Assembly (NCBI RefSeq): GCF_937770335.1
Contig: NZ_CALJHY010000002.1
Coordinates: 248,001 to 312,000, forward strand
Length of the DNA: 64,000 bases
Reading direction: 5' to 3'
Source: an uncultured Glaciecola sp.
Lineage (GTDB): Bacteria > Pseudomonadota > Gammaproteobacteria > Enterobacterales > Alteromonadaceae
A program made the position numbers and the translations under genes. The notes under the pieces were generated by a model. The model searched no databases. It was not told the origin of the DNA and worked only from the letters and a program-made list of their open reading frames with translations. This document shows, piece by piece, positions 38,720 through 48,208 of the stretch. Position 1 is the first letter of the stretch. Each line of letters opens with the position of its first letter.

Positions 38720-38847
38720 TTTTGGACTTTCAAGACTCGACAATATATTGCTGAACATAGGACGATAGTACCAGTAATGTATGGCATGTGCGCTAAATTC
38801 GACAACTAATTTTGTTTTCTACATGTCTTCTTTTCTATGCTGATAGA

Positions 38848-38863
38848 GCGCCCGTAAGGGCGC
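38848..38863. other. GC-rich hairpin between chemoreceptor and modA
   Basis: Perfect 6-bp stem GCGCCC/GGGCGC with a GTAA loop, 16 bp below the chemoreceptor stop. It may end or stabilise the chemoreceptor transcript, but no T-tract follows on the minus strand, so it is not called a terminator. Confidence 0.4.
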
Positions 38864-38878
38864 GAGCGAGATATCTAT

Positions 38879-40795
38879 TTATCGTTGATATTGTGCTATT
38901 AATTGGTCAAGGCTTTCAGCTAAAATATTCAATTCTTTCGTTTCATTAGTAATTTCTTTTATCTTGTTTGCGTTAGCGCCGGCACTTTCCCGTATATCCA
39001 TCATGTGTTGGTTAATAGTATCAATTGAATGAGTTTGCTCTTGAAATGAAAAGGCGACTTGTTTGCTACTAATACTAATTTTTTCAAAAAGTCCTTGGTT
39101 TTTGATTGATATGTCCTGGGCAATTGCAATGGATGAGGACGACGCTTGTGACTGCTGAACAATCTGTCCGATTTCGGATGTTGCTCTTGCAGATGACTTC
39201 TTTAAGATATCCATAATCCTTTGAATTTCTTGTGTAGAGTCAGCTGTTCTCTTCGCTAAGGTTCTCACTTCGTCCGCGACTACTGCAAAACCACGACCTT
39301 GTTCGCCAGCTCTAGCAGCCTCAATTGCGGCGTTCAATGCTAATAAATTGGTTTGATCAGATATTGCTTGAATTGTAGACAAAGCACCCGCAATAGTGTC
39401 TGTGTTCGTCGTCAATGATTTTATAACATCAGCGACTTCATGAATTTTTTCGCTCAGTTGTTTAATATCATTTTGCGAGTCATCAATAACGTGTCCCATC
39501 TGAACCGCGTTAGCTGCTGCTTCTTGGCTAATCGTGTTGGCATCCTCTGCGTTTGATGAGGCCAATGATGAATTGGAACTGACATTGTCAAGTGCTTGCG
39601 CAATCTCAACGGTTCTTTTTGCTTCTGATTCCATGTTTAGCATAGTCGCTTGCGCATCATTCTCTAGCGTATTAGCCACTTTTCTTACGTGCTGGCCATT
39701 TTTGGATACATCATTGAATACACTCTCAAGTTTGTTAACAAAGCTATTGTATCCAGCTGCTACAGCGATAATTTCTTTTTGACCTTGTGATGGCAATCGA
39801 TAAGCAAGGTTAGCTTTTCCTTGCCCCAGTTGGTCAAATAAAGCGGCTAGTTCAATAATAGGTTTTGTTACTGATGCGGACATGAAATAAGCAACAACGG
39901 CGCCAATAATAACGATAATGGTGGACCAAATAAAAATTTGCCATTTGGTTTCAGTAACAGTGGCAAAAACTTCAGACATAGGTACTTCAGCAACCAAGTA
40001 CCATTGCATACTTGGTATATAACCGAGTGCCAGTAATAGCTCTTTTCCGTCTCTGTCGACCGACACCACTGAGAAAGGTTTTTGCTGCTTCAATTCGGTA
40101 TTGAATGAATCATTATAAATATCAGAAATATTACTTTTGTTTTCAATGGCAGTGCTACTGTTAAGCTTCACTTGTCCGTTATTGTCGATAAGATAAACAA
40201 AACCAGTTTGCTCAATCTTAAAATTACTCAACATATTTACCACGTCATCAAACGACCGAGAAGTGCCGGATAGTCCTCTGCCATTTATTTGCTGATAGTT
40301 GACAAAGAGATCAACTTTACCTGTATTTGGGTCCTCATAAATACTAACAGAGCTTTCTTTTTTGCTTTTGGTGTAAGAAAAAAACCAACCATCGGCATTG
40401 TCGTTTTGCAATACTCTTAAAAATCCGTCTTGATTCCAATACTTGGCCGTTTTCTTATCAGCAAATGAGGCTGTAGATAGCTTGTTAAGTAACGCTGTTG
40501 ACTTCAGTCGGTCAACAAGGAGTCTTTCTTCAGCAGAGTTAATGCCTTTTGTAGCTGCTTGCAATATGAATGGATCTGTCGCGATTTGTGCGGCAAGGAT
40601 TTGCATTTTCTCTATTCCCGCATTGATTTCGTTTGTAATTCCGGTTACCAATGTCGGTAATTCTTTATTTAAGACTCGTTCAGATATGCTGTTTTTAGCG
40701 GTTATGACACTGATAGAACCAATAAGAATTGCAGTAACTACGATGAACAGTGATAACGCGATAATAATTTTTTGCCTGATCGAAATATCTAACAT
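38879..40795 (-). CDS. Methyl-accepting chemotaxis protein (Cache-HAMP-MCP)
   Basis: 638-residue transmembrane chemoreceptor. TM1 (residues about 10-32) and TM2 (about 285-305) bracket a periplasmic double-Cache-like sensor with [19 protein letters not shown] domain and the cytoplasmic signalling domain follow, with the conserved hairpin tip ([37 protein letters not shown]). The ligand is unknown; Cache sensors typically bind amino or organic acids. No CheA/CheW genes lie nearby, so it is an orphan receptor. No clear sigma28 promoter was found upstream. Confidence 0.93.
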   Translation of the reverse strand: MLDISIRQKIIIALSLFIVVTAILIGSISVITAKNSISERVLNKELPTLVTGITNEINAGIEKMQILAAQIATDPFILQAATKGINSAEERLLVDRLKSTALLNKLSTASFADKKTAKYWNQDGFLRVLQNDNADGWFFSYTKSKKESSVSIYEDPNTGKVDLFVNYQQINGRGLSGTSRSFDDVVNMLSNFKIEQTGFVYLIDNNGQVKLNSSTAIENKSNISDIYNDSFNTELKQQKPFSVVSVDRDGKELLLALGYIPSMQWYLVAEVPMSEVFATVTETKWQIFIWSTIIVIIGAVVAYFMSASVTKPIIELAALFDQLGQGKANLAYRLPSQGQKEIIAVAAGYNSFVNKLESVFNDVSKNGQHVRKVANTLENDAQATMLNMESEAKRTVEIAQALDNVSSNSSLASSNAEDANTISQEAAANAVQMGHVIDDSQNDIKQLSEKIHEVADVIKSLTTNTDTIAGALSTIQAISDQTNLLALNAAIEAARAGEQGRGFAVVADEVRTLAKRTADSTQEIQRIMDILKKSSARATSEIGQIVQQSQASSSSIAIAQDISIKNQGLFEKISISSKQVAFSFQEQTHSIDTINQHMMDIRESAGANANKIKEITNETKELNILAESLDQLIAQYQR

Positions 40796-41122
40796 AAAAA
40801 TGGGTAAGCCTTTGGAATGAATTAGGTCTGCTTTAGAGTACTGCGCGAATAATTTGCTACTTTTATGGTATCGACCGCAGTAACTAATTCTGTATGGATA
40901 CTTACCACGTTATTAGCGCAACTCGTATTGCTGATTAGCGAGCATAGAATATCGAAAAATAGTCGTAATTCAAGCGAATAAAAGGGTCTATTTTTTTGAG
41001 CCGGGTTTTATGTCAAACTCAGGTAGTCGCAATCCTCTATACTAGATGATAAATACAAACCAGCTTTTGAAAAAAACAAAAAGTTAATAACAATTCAAAA
41101 ACATAAAGACGGAAAAAATCAA
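40796..41122. other. Divergent intergenic region (chemoreceptor / aminopeptidase)
   Basis: About 330 bp, AT-rich, holding the promoters of two divergent genes. No coding frame, palindrome or repeat stood out. Confidence 0.4.
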
Positions 41123-43036
41123 ATGAAAAACTTTTTTAGACTAAGTGCGCTGACCTTAGCTATTTCTTTGGTGGCTTGCTCTCCTGTTGAGGAAGCGCCT
41201 TCGAATATCACCGAGAATATGGTTGAGCAGAATATGCAAAACGATATAGAGACGAGTTCTGCAATTGATGTGAGTAAAGATTATCATTCTTATGCTAATC
41301 CAGATGAAGTGTTGGTAACGCACTTGAATCTTGATTTAACCGCTGATTTTACTACTAAAAAGCTCATTGGTAGTGTTCAAGTAACGGTACAACGTCAAAA
41401 AAAGAACGCAGATGAACTGGTATTGGACACTCGTGATCTGGATATAATAAGCGTGACAAGCCAAGGAAGTAGCGTTCCCTTTGAGCTGAAAGCTGCAGAT
41501 GAAAACTTAGGTGCAGCATTGCACATTAGTCTGCCTGACGGCGCTGATACACTTACTATAAATTATGAGACATCACCTTCAGCATCCGGAGCACAGTGGT
41601 TAACGCCAGCACAAACAGCGGGTAAAAAGCATCCCTTTTTGTTTACTCAGGCACAAGCAGTGCATGCACGAAGCTTTATCCCTTTACAAGATTCACCTCA
41701 GGTCCGGGTTACCTATACTGCAACTATTAGAACACCCAAAGAGTTGTTAGCTGTAATGAGTGCGTCAAATGATCCTGATACTGAACGCGATGGCGTTTAC
41801 GAATTTAATATGCCACAACCAATTCCTTCGTATTTGATTGCGTTGGCTATCGGCGATCTGCAATTTAAAGCAATGGGTGAGCGCACTGGTGTGTATGCCG
41901 AACCCGCTTTGTTGGAGGCAGCAGCTGCTGAGTTTGAAGATACCGAAAGTATGTTAATTGCGACGGAAAATAAGTACGGTCCTTATAGCTGGGACCGTTA
42001 TGACTTGCTAATTTTACCTCCTTCATTTCCTTTTGGTGGTATGGAAAACCCAAGATTATCTTTCATTACGCCAACCGTTATTGCAGGTGATAAAAGCCTA
42101 GTATCGTTAATAGCTCACGAACTAGCACATAGTTGGTCAGGTAACACCGTGACCAATGCAACATGGCGTGATTTGTGGCTGAATGAAGGTTTCACTACTT
42201 ATTTGACCTACCGCATAATGGAAATGGTATACGGTGAAGACAGATACAATATGGAAGCCGTGCTTGGTTATCAAGATTTGCAGTCCGATATAAAGTCATT
42301 GACACCGGATGACCAAATACTGGCAATCGATTTACGTGGTAGGAACCCAGATGATGTGTTTTCTAATATTCCGTACGAAAAAGGCGCGTTATTCTTACGC
42401 GAAATAGAACAAAAAATTGGACGTGATAATTTTGATAAATTTCTCCTCAGCTATTTCGAACATTTTTCTTTTAAAAGCATTACTACCGACGAGTTTATTG
42501 CTTACCTTGACGATACCTTACTAAGCCAATATGCAGACAAACTGGATAAAGAACGCATCAATGCCTGGATTTTTGAACCTGGTATTCCTGAAGGTGCTCC
42601 TGTGCCAGAGTCTGATGCTTTTGTGAACGTCGACAATGCGAGAGAACAGTGGTTAGCAGGAAAGAACAGCGCTAACAAGATCCAAACGCAAGATTGGACC
42701 GTGCATCAATGGTTATACTTTTTGAATAACATGCCTGAAGTCCTAGATGAAAAACAGTTAGGCGAACTGGATACTGCATTCTCCTTAACAGCCAGTAAAA
42801 ATAATGAGATTGCTCATAGTTGGTTAATGATTGCAGTAAAAAATGAATACAAACCCGCATATGAACGCTTGTATGAGTATTTGACTACCATTGGACGTAA
42901 TAAACTAGTCAAGCCGTTATATTTTGAATTATCGAAAACACCTGATGGAAAAGCATTTGCGAAAAAAGCATTTGAGCAGGCTAAACCTGGTTATCATCCG
43001 TTAACGATTAGTGCGAATGAAGGTTATGTTGAGTAA
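41123..43036 (+). CDS. M1 family zinc aminopeptidase, lipoprotein (LTA4-hydrolase-like)
   Basis: 637-residue gluzincin. A lipobox (LVAC, Cys19) predicts lipid anchoring in the envelope. The N-terminal beta domain is followed by the exopeptidase motif GGMENP (305-310) and the zinc site H332-E-x-x-H336 with Glu355 in LWLNEGFT; Glu333 is the catalytic base. The C-terminal helical domain resembles leukotriene A4 hydrolase. Close to cold-active aminopeptidases described from psychrophilic Colwellia-type bacteria (family-level recognition). Single-gene unit. Confidence 0.93.
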   Translation: MKNFFRLSALTLAISLVACSPVEEAPSNITENMVEQNMQNDIETSSAIDVSKDYHSYANPDEVLVTHLNLDLTADFTTKKLIGSVQVTVQRQKKNADELVLDTRDLDIISVTSQGSSVPFELKAADENLGAALHISLPDGADTLTINYETSPSASGAQWLTPAQTAGKKHPFLFTQAQAVHARSFIPLQDSPQVRVTYTATIRTPKELLAVMSASNDPDTERDGVYEFNMPQPIPSYLIALAIGDLQFKAMGERTGVYAEPALLEAAAAEFEDTESMLIATENKYGPYSWDRYDLLILPPSFPFGGMENPRLSFITPTVIAGDKSLVSLIAHELAHSWSGNTVTNATWRDLWLNEGFTTYLTYRIMEMVYGEDRYNMEAVLGYQDLQSDIKSLTPDDQILAIDLRGRNPDDVFSNIPYEKGALFLREIEQKIGRDNFDKFLLSYFEHFSFKSITTDEFIAYLDDTLLSQYADKLDKERINAWIFEPGIPEGAPVPESDAFVNVDNAREQWLAGKNSANKIQTQDWTVHQWLYFLNNMPEVLDEKQLGELDTAFSLTASKNNEIAHSWLMIAVKNEYKPAYERLYEYLTTIGRNKLVKPLYFELSKTPDGKAFAKKAFEQAKPGYHPLTISANEGYVE

Positions 43037-43128
43037 TCAATTATTTTTGTCGTCAAGAAAAAAATAATTTGTTGTACTTATTTAGCCATTTTTCTATTAT
43101 GCAAATTCCTGATTTATGGCTAAGTGTT

Positions 43129-43320
43129 ATGAGTAAAGATTACAGATTTCGCAAAGAAGAAAGCAACGATCCTGACAATCAAGATTTTATTGTAGGAAAG
43201 CAACGTGATGAGAGCAAAATGGAGCAAACTAAAGCAGAACTGATGCGAAAAAAACGGGCCAGTAAGCTGTTGGCTGAAACTCGCAGTAAGCAAAGCGACG
43301 ATACTGAGAGCCAAAGGTAA
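43129..43320 (+). CDS. Small charged hypothetical protein
   Basis: 63 residues beginning MSKDYRFRKEE, highly charged (KMEQTKAELMRKKRASK), probably a soluble helical protein. The frame stays open 20 codons upstream (ATG at 43069), but this internal ATG gives the more natural N-terminus. Not assigned to a family. It is followed by a hairpin terminator that runs up to the start codon of the next gene. Confidence 0.55.
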   Translation: MSKDYRFRKEESNDPDNQDFIVGKQRDESKMEQTKAELMRKKRASKLLAETRSKQSDDTESQR

Positions 43321-43378
43321 GTCAGTTTTTGCTGAATTAAGACAATAAGCATTGCGCTCGTAGTGAAAACCACGCTAT

Positions 43379-43410
43379 AAACCAGTAATCATTCGATCAC
43401 TGGTTTTTTT
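43379..43410 (+). terminator. Rho-independent terminator abutting the hdfR start codon
   Basis: Stem AAACCAGT/ACTGGTTT extended by an inner ATC/GAT pairing after one mismatch, followed by a run of seven T. The T-run ends directly at the GTG of the next gene. Confidence 0.8.
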
Positions 43411-44262
43411 GTGGATATTAGATTCTTAACTACCTTTCTGGAAGTTGCTGACACTCGACATTTTGGTCGTGCTGCCGAAAACTTATATTTAACTCAGTCG
43501 GCAGTTAGTGCTCGTATTAAATTATTGGAAGAGTACTTCAACACGGCATTATTTATTCGAAACCGAAATAGTATTCAAATTTCACCTGCAGGTGAAAAGC
43601 TAATCCCTTTCGCGCAAGAGCTTTCTGATACATTATCAAAAGCAAGAAAGTCGTTAGCCCAAGAAGAGTGTCAGCACATAAGTTGTGCTTCAACGCAAAA
43701 TGCATTTTTACTTTGTTTTTCTACTTTGCAGCCTGGCTTGTTAACTCACTTCAATAACGTCAGCTTTCAGCATGAAATTGCCACGGTAGAGCAAATCACT
43801 CGGCAACTGCATGAGCACAGTATTGACTTTGCATTAACGACTTCACAAGTTAAATCGGATGATATTGACAGTGCTTTGTTGTTTGAAGTATCACTTTGTA
43901 TGTACCAATCGAATGGCAATAATAGTAAAGCTAATAGCGAAGTTCATGACATTAATATTGAATGGTCACCCTCGGTTAACGATAAACTGGCAAAACTGCA
44001 TCCTGAATTACGCAAAGCAAAATTGCGAACATCTTCAATAGACGTTGCCATCACAATGGCCTGTGCTGAGCCAAGTCGTTTGATATTACCGAATGCGTCA
44101 CACGCTTTTTTGGAACCAAAGTTACAACAAGTGTTAGCTGGCTTTAGTCGTTCAGAATTTGCTCAATCCGTTAAAGTACCAGTCTATTTAAATAAATTGA
44201 AGAGTCAGAATAACCCAGGAGTACAAGAAGTAACTGCTTATATGCAATTGGAAGTGCAATAA
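43411..44262 (+). CDS. hdfR: LysR-type transcriptional regulator, HdfR-like
   Basis: 283-residue LysR-family protein. The N-terminal winged helix-turn-helix (FLEVADTRHFGRAAENLYLT, LTQSAVSARIKLLEE) is close to E. coli HdfR, a repressor of the flagellar master operon; the effector domain (about 90-280) is more divergent. The GTG start is placed by homology because HdfR begins M-D-x-x-x-L-x-x-FLEV. No Shine-Dalgarno is possible in the T-run directly upstream, so translation may be leaderless or depend on read-through. Target genes are not evident here. Confidence 0.88.
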   Translation: MDIRFLTTFLEVADTRHFGRAAENLYLTQSAVSARIKLLEEYFNTALFIRNRNSIQISPAGEKLIPFAQELSDTLSKARKSLAQEECQHISCASTQNAFLLCFSTLQPGLLTHFNNVSFQHEIATVEQITRQLHEHSIDFALTTSQVKSDDIDSALLFEVSLCMYQSNGNNSKANSEVHDINIEWSPSVNDKLAKLHPELRKAKLRTSSIDVAITMACAEPSRLILPNASHAFLEPKLQQVLAGFSRSEFAQSVKVPVYLNKLKSQNNPGVQEVTAYMQLEVQ

Positions 44263-44288
44263 CTTTTTCAAGTAAATCCGTATATGTA

Positions 44289-44323
44289 AAAAAGCTGCAC
44301 CTTCAGCGAAAGTGCAGCTTTTT
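44289..44323. terminator. Bidirectional terminator (hdfR / small secreted protein)
   Basis: Stem AAAAAGCTGCAC/GTGCAGCTTTTT with an 11-nt loop, between two convergent genes. Confidence 0.92.
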
Positions 44324-44324
44324 G

Positions 44325-44552
44325 TTATTTGGGTAGTTTGATAATAGGTTGAAATCCTTCCGATTCTAGCTCGTCATTAATACAAACTAATAAGAATTTA
44401 TCCATCGTTGATTCGCCGGTTCCTTCTTCGTCCGCAATTTCTTTACAGTATTCTTTATATTCCATAACAACTCCTGCATCTGCAACAGGACGGTCATCTG
44501 CTAATGCAGATGTGGCAAAAATCAAGCTCGCCACTAGTAATGTATATTTCAT
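44325..44552 (-). CDS. Small secreted acidic protein, unknown
   Basis: 75 residues with a clear signal peptide (MKYTLLVASLIFATSALA, cleavage predicted after ALA). The mature part of about 57 residues is acidic and has two cysteines (YCKE and LVCIND) that could form one disulfide. GGAGA just upstream of the ATG supports the start. No family was recognised. It is divergent from the ATP-grasp/GNAT-C39 operon with about 195 bp between. Confidence 0.75.
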   Translation of the reverse strand: MKYTLLVASLIFATSALADDRPVADAGVVMEYKEYCKEIADEEGTGESTMDKFLLVCINDELESEGFQPIIKLPK

Positions 44553-44747
44553 AAAATCTCCAAATCAATAGGTAAGCCAACGTACCAAGTGTATGTCGCT
44601 AATCAATAAATGCGAGTAAAAAAAAATGCTCCTGAAGAACAATTTATTTCATTCAAATTAGCTTATTTTTATCTTGAAATAGTGCACGTAAAGACTATAT
44701 TTCGCGCGATACAAACCCTATAACTTTTCTTCTATTTGGAACCAAAA

Positions 44748-46211
44748 ATGATAACGACATTAATTGTTGTTGACTCGCCTGATGAATTTAGTCAATTAGA
44801 TTTGCATGATTGTGAAGTGATTGATTTTGACAGGTATTTATCTGAGTATCCTAAACGTGATGAAGGCAAAATGCGTGTCATTAATTTGTGTGCCACGGAT
44901 AGATATTTAAGTAAGGGTTACTACTGTTCTCTTTTAGCCGAGGCTAGAACACATAAAGTCTTACCTAGCGTCAATACGATCAATGATTTGATTATTGAGA
45001 GCCAGGAGCAGTCGTTGCAAATGAAAACGATTACGTTACCAAAAGCACTGAGCGATGAGGTATCAGACGGCAGCCATTGTGACGTGTTCTTCGGTAGCAC
45101 AAAAGCAATCGCTATGGGGGCGATTGCAAAGTTCGCTTTTGAGCGTTTTCCTGCGCCGTTCTTGCGCGTGTCAGTAAGTAAACAAGCCAATGCAACCGTT
45201 ATGACCGTTAGTTTTGGGGATTGGCAGTTAGCTGAAAGCAGCGGCAAAACCGAACTGGCTAAAGCGTTACATGACTATATGCTAAAAACGTGGCGTCGCG
45301 GCAATAAGAGAAAACCCGCGCGCTGGGATATGGCTATTTTATGCAATGAAGACGAAGCGAGACCTCCGAGCGATGCAAAAGCCATTAAACATTTTATAAA
45401 GGCGGCAAAGCTAGTTGGTATTAATGCTGAAGTTATAAACTCAACGCAAGCGGCAAATATTGCACATTATGATGCTCTGTTTATACGCGAAACAACCGCT
45501 ATTAATCACCCTACTTATCACATTGCTCGAAAAGCTGAGCAAGAAGGTTTGGTTGTTATGGACGATGCCACCAGTATTTTAAAATGCTGTAACAAAGTGT
45601 TTTTACATGACGCTTTCAGTTACCACAAGGTACCGTCGCCGCGCAGTCACTTTGTGTCCGATAACCATACGCTAACTTGCGAGAAATTAGCTGAAGACTT
45701 CGGTTTCCCGATGGTATTGAAGCTACCTGAAAGTTCATTTTCAATGGGGGTTTTTAAGGTTAAAGATGTTGAAGAGCTTAAGAATAAACTAGAAAAAATG
45801 TTTCATGAGTCAGCCTTAGTATTGGTACAAGAATACATTTTTACGGAATTTGATTGGCGGATTGGGGTGTTGAACGGTCGTCCTATATATGCATGTCGTT
45901 ATCATATGGCGAGAGGCCATTGGCAAATTTACAACCATGATTCGAAGACCAATACGTCAGGTGCTTTCGAAACATTACCCACGTTTGAAGTACCAAAGCC
46001 GGTTCTTGATGCAGCGGTGAAAGCTTGTTCAATGATTGGGAAAAGTTTATATGGTGTTGATATTAAACAAGCTAATGGCAAAGTTTATGTCATTGAGGTA
46101 AATGACAATCCAAGTATTGAGTCTAAAGTAGAAGACTTATATCTTGGCAAAGAGCTGTACATGATAATTATGCAAGAGTTTGCTAACAGGTTGGAAGCAC
46201 GTGGTCGCTAA
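44748..46211 (+). CDS. RimK-like ATP-grasp ligase with RLAN N-terminal domain
   Basis: 487-residue ATP-grasp ligase. The first ~150 residues match the RLAN domain found ahead of some RimK-like enzymes. The ATP-grasp core covers about 290-480: GFPMVLKLPESSFSMGVFKV (nucleotide-binding loop), VQEYIFTEFDWRIGVL, and metal-binding IEVNDNPSIESKVED. Relatives ligate amino acids, often glutamate, to protein or peptide carboxylates. The ATG at 44748 has GGA about seven bases upstream; a TTG at 44736 is the alternative. The stop overlaps the next gene, so the two are coupled. Confidence 0.9.
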   Translation: MITTLIVVDSPDEFSQLDLHDCEVIDFDRYLSEYPKRDEGKMRVINLCATDRYLSKGYYCSLLAEARTHKVLPSVNTINDLIIESQEQSLQMKTITLPKALSDEVSDGSHCDVFFGSTKAIAMGAIAKFAFERFPAPFLRVSVSKQANATVMTVSFGDWQLAESSGKTELAKALHDYMLKTWRRGNKRKPARWDMAILCNEDEARPPSDAKAIKHFIKAAKLVGINAEVINSTQAANIAHYDALFIRETTAINHPTYHIARKAEQEGLVVMDDATSILKCCNKVFLHDAFSYHKVPSPRSHFVSDNHTLTCEKLAEDFGFPMVLKLPESSFSMGVFKVKDVEELKNKLEKMFHESALVLVQEYIFTEFDWRIGVLNGRPIYACRYHMARGHWQIYNHDSKTNTSGAFETLPTFEVPKPVLDAAVKACSMIGKSLYGVDIKQANGKVYVIEVNDNPSIESKVEDLYLGKELYMIIMQEFANRLEARGR

Positions 46212-47403
46212 TGCAGTGGTTGTTAATGCGCATGATATCGAGCTGCGACTGGCAACTATCCAAGATCTAGATGCGTTAGAGAATATTGAACTAGAGTGCT
46301 TTGACAATGACAGATTGTCACGCAGGCGAATGAGCTATTGGATAAAAGCAGCACATGGAATTTTAATTTTAGCTAAAAAAGAAGATGAAGTATTGGGTTA
46401 TGGCCTTGTCATTATGCGCAAAGGTAGTCGTTCGGGGCGGTTGTACTCGCTCGCTGTATTGGCAAAAGCTAGAGGGCAAAAAATTGCACAGGCTCTGCTG
46501 CTCAAGCTTGAAGAATTGGCGATAACGGAGCAACGCTTATTTATGCGTTTGGAAGTAGCTGAGGATAACATCGCGGCTATTAAAATGTATAAAAAATTGG
46601 GCTACCGTAAGTTTGGTATTTATCGCCAATATTATGAGACCGGTGCAGATGCTTTACGTTTCCAAAAATCGATTCAGCAAACGACCATGGCCAACAACAT
46701 GGAGTTTTATCCTTGGTACAAACAAACTACAGAGTTTACCTGTGGACCAAGTGCCTTGATGATGGCGATGAAGCACTTGCATAAAAACAGTCGATTTGAT
46801 CAAGCGACTGAAATTGATATTTGGCGCCATGCAACCACTATTTTTATGACTTCAGGGCATGGAGGTTGTCACCCCTTAGGGCTAGCGTTAGCTGCCCATG
46901 AACGTGGATTTGAAGTTGAGGTTTACTCGACACAAGTTAATAACTTGTTCGTTGATGGCGTCCGTAGCGAGCATAAAAAATCAATTATGCGCATTGTTGA
47001 ACAAGATTTTATCGAGAAAGCTAGGGACGCAAATGTACGAGTGCATAAAACTGAAATACAGCTGTCTCAAATTGAGAACGCGTTAGTTGAAGGATTTGGT
47101 GTTATTTGCCTTATTAGTACTTACCAATTTGATGGTAAAAAAACACCACATTGGGTTGCGATAACCCATGCCGATGAAAGGTGTTTATATTTGCATGATC
47201 CAGACGGTAGTGACGGTTTTTATAATGAAATAGGCACTAGGTTGGATGCTAATAATAAAAGTGATGCAGGTGAGAGCGAAGATATTGATCTGGATTATCA
47301 ACACTTACCGATTTTAAAAGAAGATTTTGCATCACTTTCAGTTTTTGGAAAAAGTAAATTAAGAACCTGCTTGGTTATAAAACCAGGTAATAAAAAAAGT
47401 TAA
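46201..47403 (+). CDS. GNAT acetyltransferase - peptidase C39-like fusion
   Basis: About 400 residues with two domains. Residues 1 to about 155 are a GNAT acetyltransferase close to RimI (LYSLAVLAKARGQKIAQALL, EDNIAAIKMYKKLGY). From about 170 to 385 there is a papain-like C39 domain: catalytic Cys in EFTCGPSALMMAMKHL, His in PHWVAITHAD and Asp in YLHDPDGSDG. The start is uncertain: GTG at 46201, GTG at 46216 or TTG at 46180, and none has a well-placed ribosome site, consistent with coupling to the ligase gene. This fusion is repeatedly found beside RLAN ATP-grasp genes in gammaproteobacteria (family knowledge). Confidence 0.87.
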   Translation: MVANAVVVNAHDIELRLATIQDLDALENIELECFDNDRLSRRRMSYWIKAAHGILILAKKEDEVLGYGLVIMRKGSRSGRLYSLAVLAKARGQKIAQALLLKLEELAITEQRLFMRLEVAEDNIAAIKMYKKLGYRKFGIYRQYYETGADALRFQKSIQQTTMANNMEFYPWYKQTTEFTCGPSALMMAMKHLHKNSRFDQATEIDIWRHATTIFMTSGHGGCHPLGLALAAHERGFEVEVYSTQVNNLFVDGVRSEHKKSIMRIVEQDFIEKARDANVRVHKTEIQLSQIENALVEGFGVICLISTYQFDGKKTPHWVAITHADERCLYLHDPDGSDGFYNEIGTRLDANNKSDAGESEDIDLDYQHLPILKEDFASLSVFGKSKLRTCLVIKPGNKKS

Positions 47404-47422
47404 CTCGTAGGAGAGGCAAAAA

Positions 47423-48208
47423 ATGAGTTTCTTCAATAATAAAACAGAAATTATTGCATTTGCAGCGCAAATTGACTTAGACGAAGTTAAAGCTCAGTTT
47501 GAAAAACTATTTATAGTACAAAAATATCGCGATGCAGTGCATGTCGAAATGCCTAAAGGTCACCTGTTTATTTTTGATTATGGCGTATTAGTAACATGGG
47601 GAGTGAACCCTGCTAAACAAGAACAATATCTAACTGTTCTAAAAAATATTGCTAAAGGCTTAAATCCCCCGCAAATAGATAGATATCAGTTTGTTAAAGC
47701 AGACAAGGAGTCAACTCAGTTATTGGTTGCCGACGACAAGCTTTCATTACCCAATATACAAGTTGATAGTTTGTTAGCGTTAAGTCACGCATTTGCGCAG
47801 TCAGCTAAATTACAGCACTTTGAATCACGCGCCGAGCAGACCATTAATAACAATCAATATTTGACTACAACCTTAGCAAAAACAGGAAAAATTCCACTAA
47901 GTCGCAAAGCGTTAGCAAAATTGAGAGGTCAGCTATTCCAGACAAAAAGTGACATTATGTTGCACTACAGCCTATTGGACACGCCTGAATTCTTTTGGGA
48001 CTTCCCGGTGGTTGAGCATTTGTATTTAAGCTTATCGAGATATTTAGAGCTTAAAGCAAGAATTGAATTATTAAACCTGAAACTACAGACCATTCATGAT
48101 CTTTATGACATGTTAGCGGCAGAGCAGAATCATCAGCATTCGTCGTTTTTAGAATGGATTATTATTATTCTGATTGCTACCGAAATAGTCCTCTTCTTTT
48201 TCAAATAA
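47423..48208 (+). CDS. RMD1/YagE (DUF155) family membrane protein
   Basis: 261 residues. The central motif FDYGVLVTWGV is the DUF155/RMD1 signature, and the C-terminal end is a single membrane helix preceded by the conserved LEWIIIILIATEIVLFF. AGGAG about seven bases upstream confirms the ATG. Eukaryotic relatives (yeast Rmd1, human RMND1) act in mitochondria; the bacterial role is unknown. It follows the GNAT-C39 gene by 19 bp, so it is the third gene of the operon. Its last 8 bp overlap the convergent sulfotransferase gene. Confidence 0.87.
   Translation: MSFFNNKTEIIAFAAQIDLDEVKAQFEKLFIVQKYRDAVHVEMPKGHLFIFDYGVLVTWGVNPAKQEQYLTVLKNIAKGLNPPQIDRYQFVKADKESTQLLVADDKLSLPNIQVDSLLALSHAFAQSAKLQHFESRAEQTINNNQYLTTTLAKTGKIPLSRKALAKLRGQLFQTKSDIMLHYSLLDTPEFFWDFPVVEHLYLSLSRYLELKARIELLNLKLQTIHDLYDMLAAEQNHQHSSFLEWIIIILIATEIVLFFFK

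Noticed and set aside
38848-38863. GC-rich hairpin as a terminator for the chemoreceptor
   Set aside because: The T-tract is missing on the minus strand; listed only as a hairpin.
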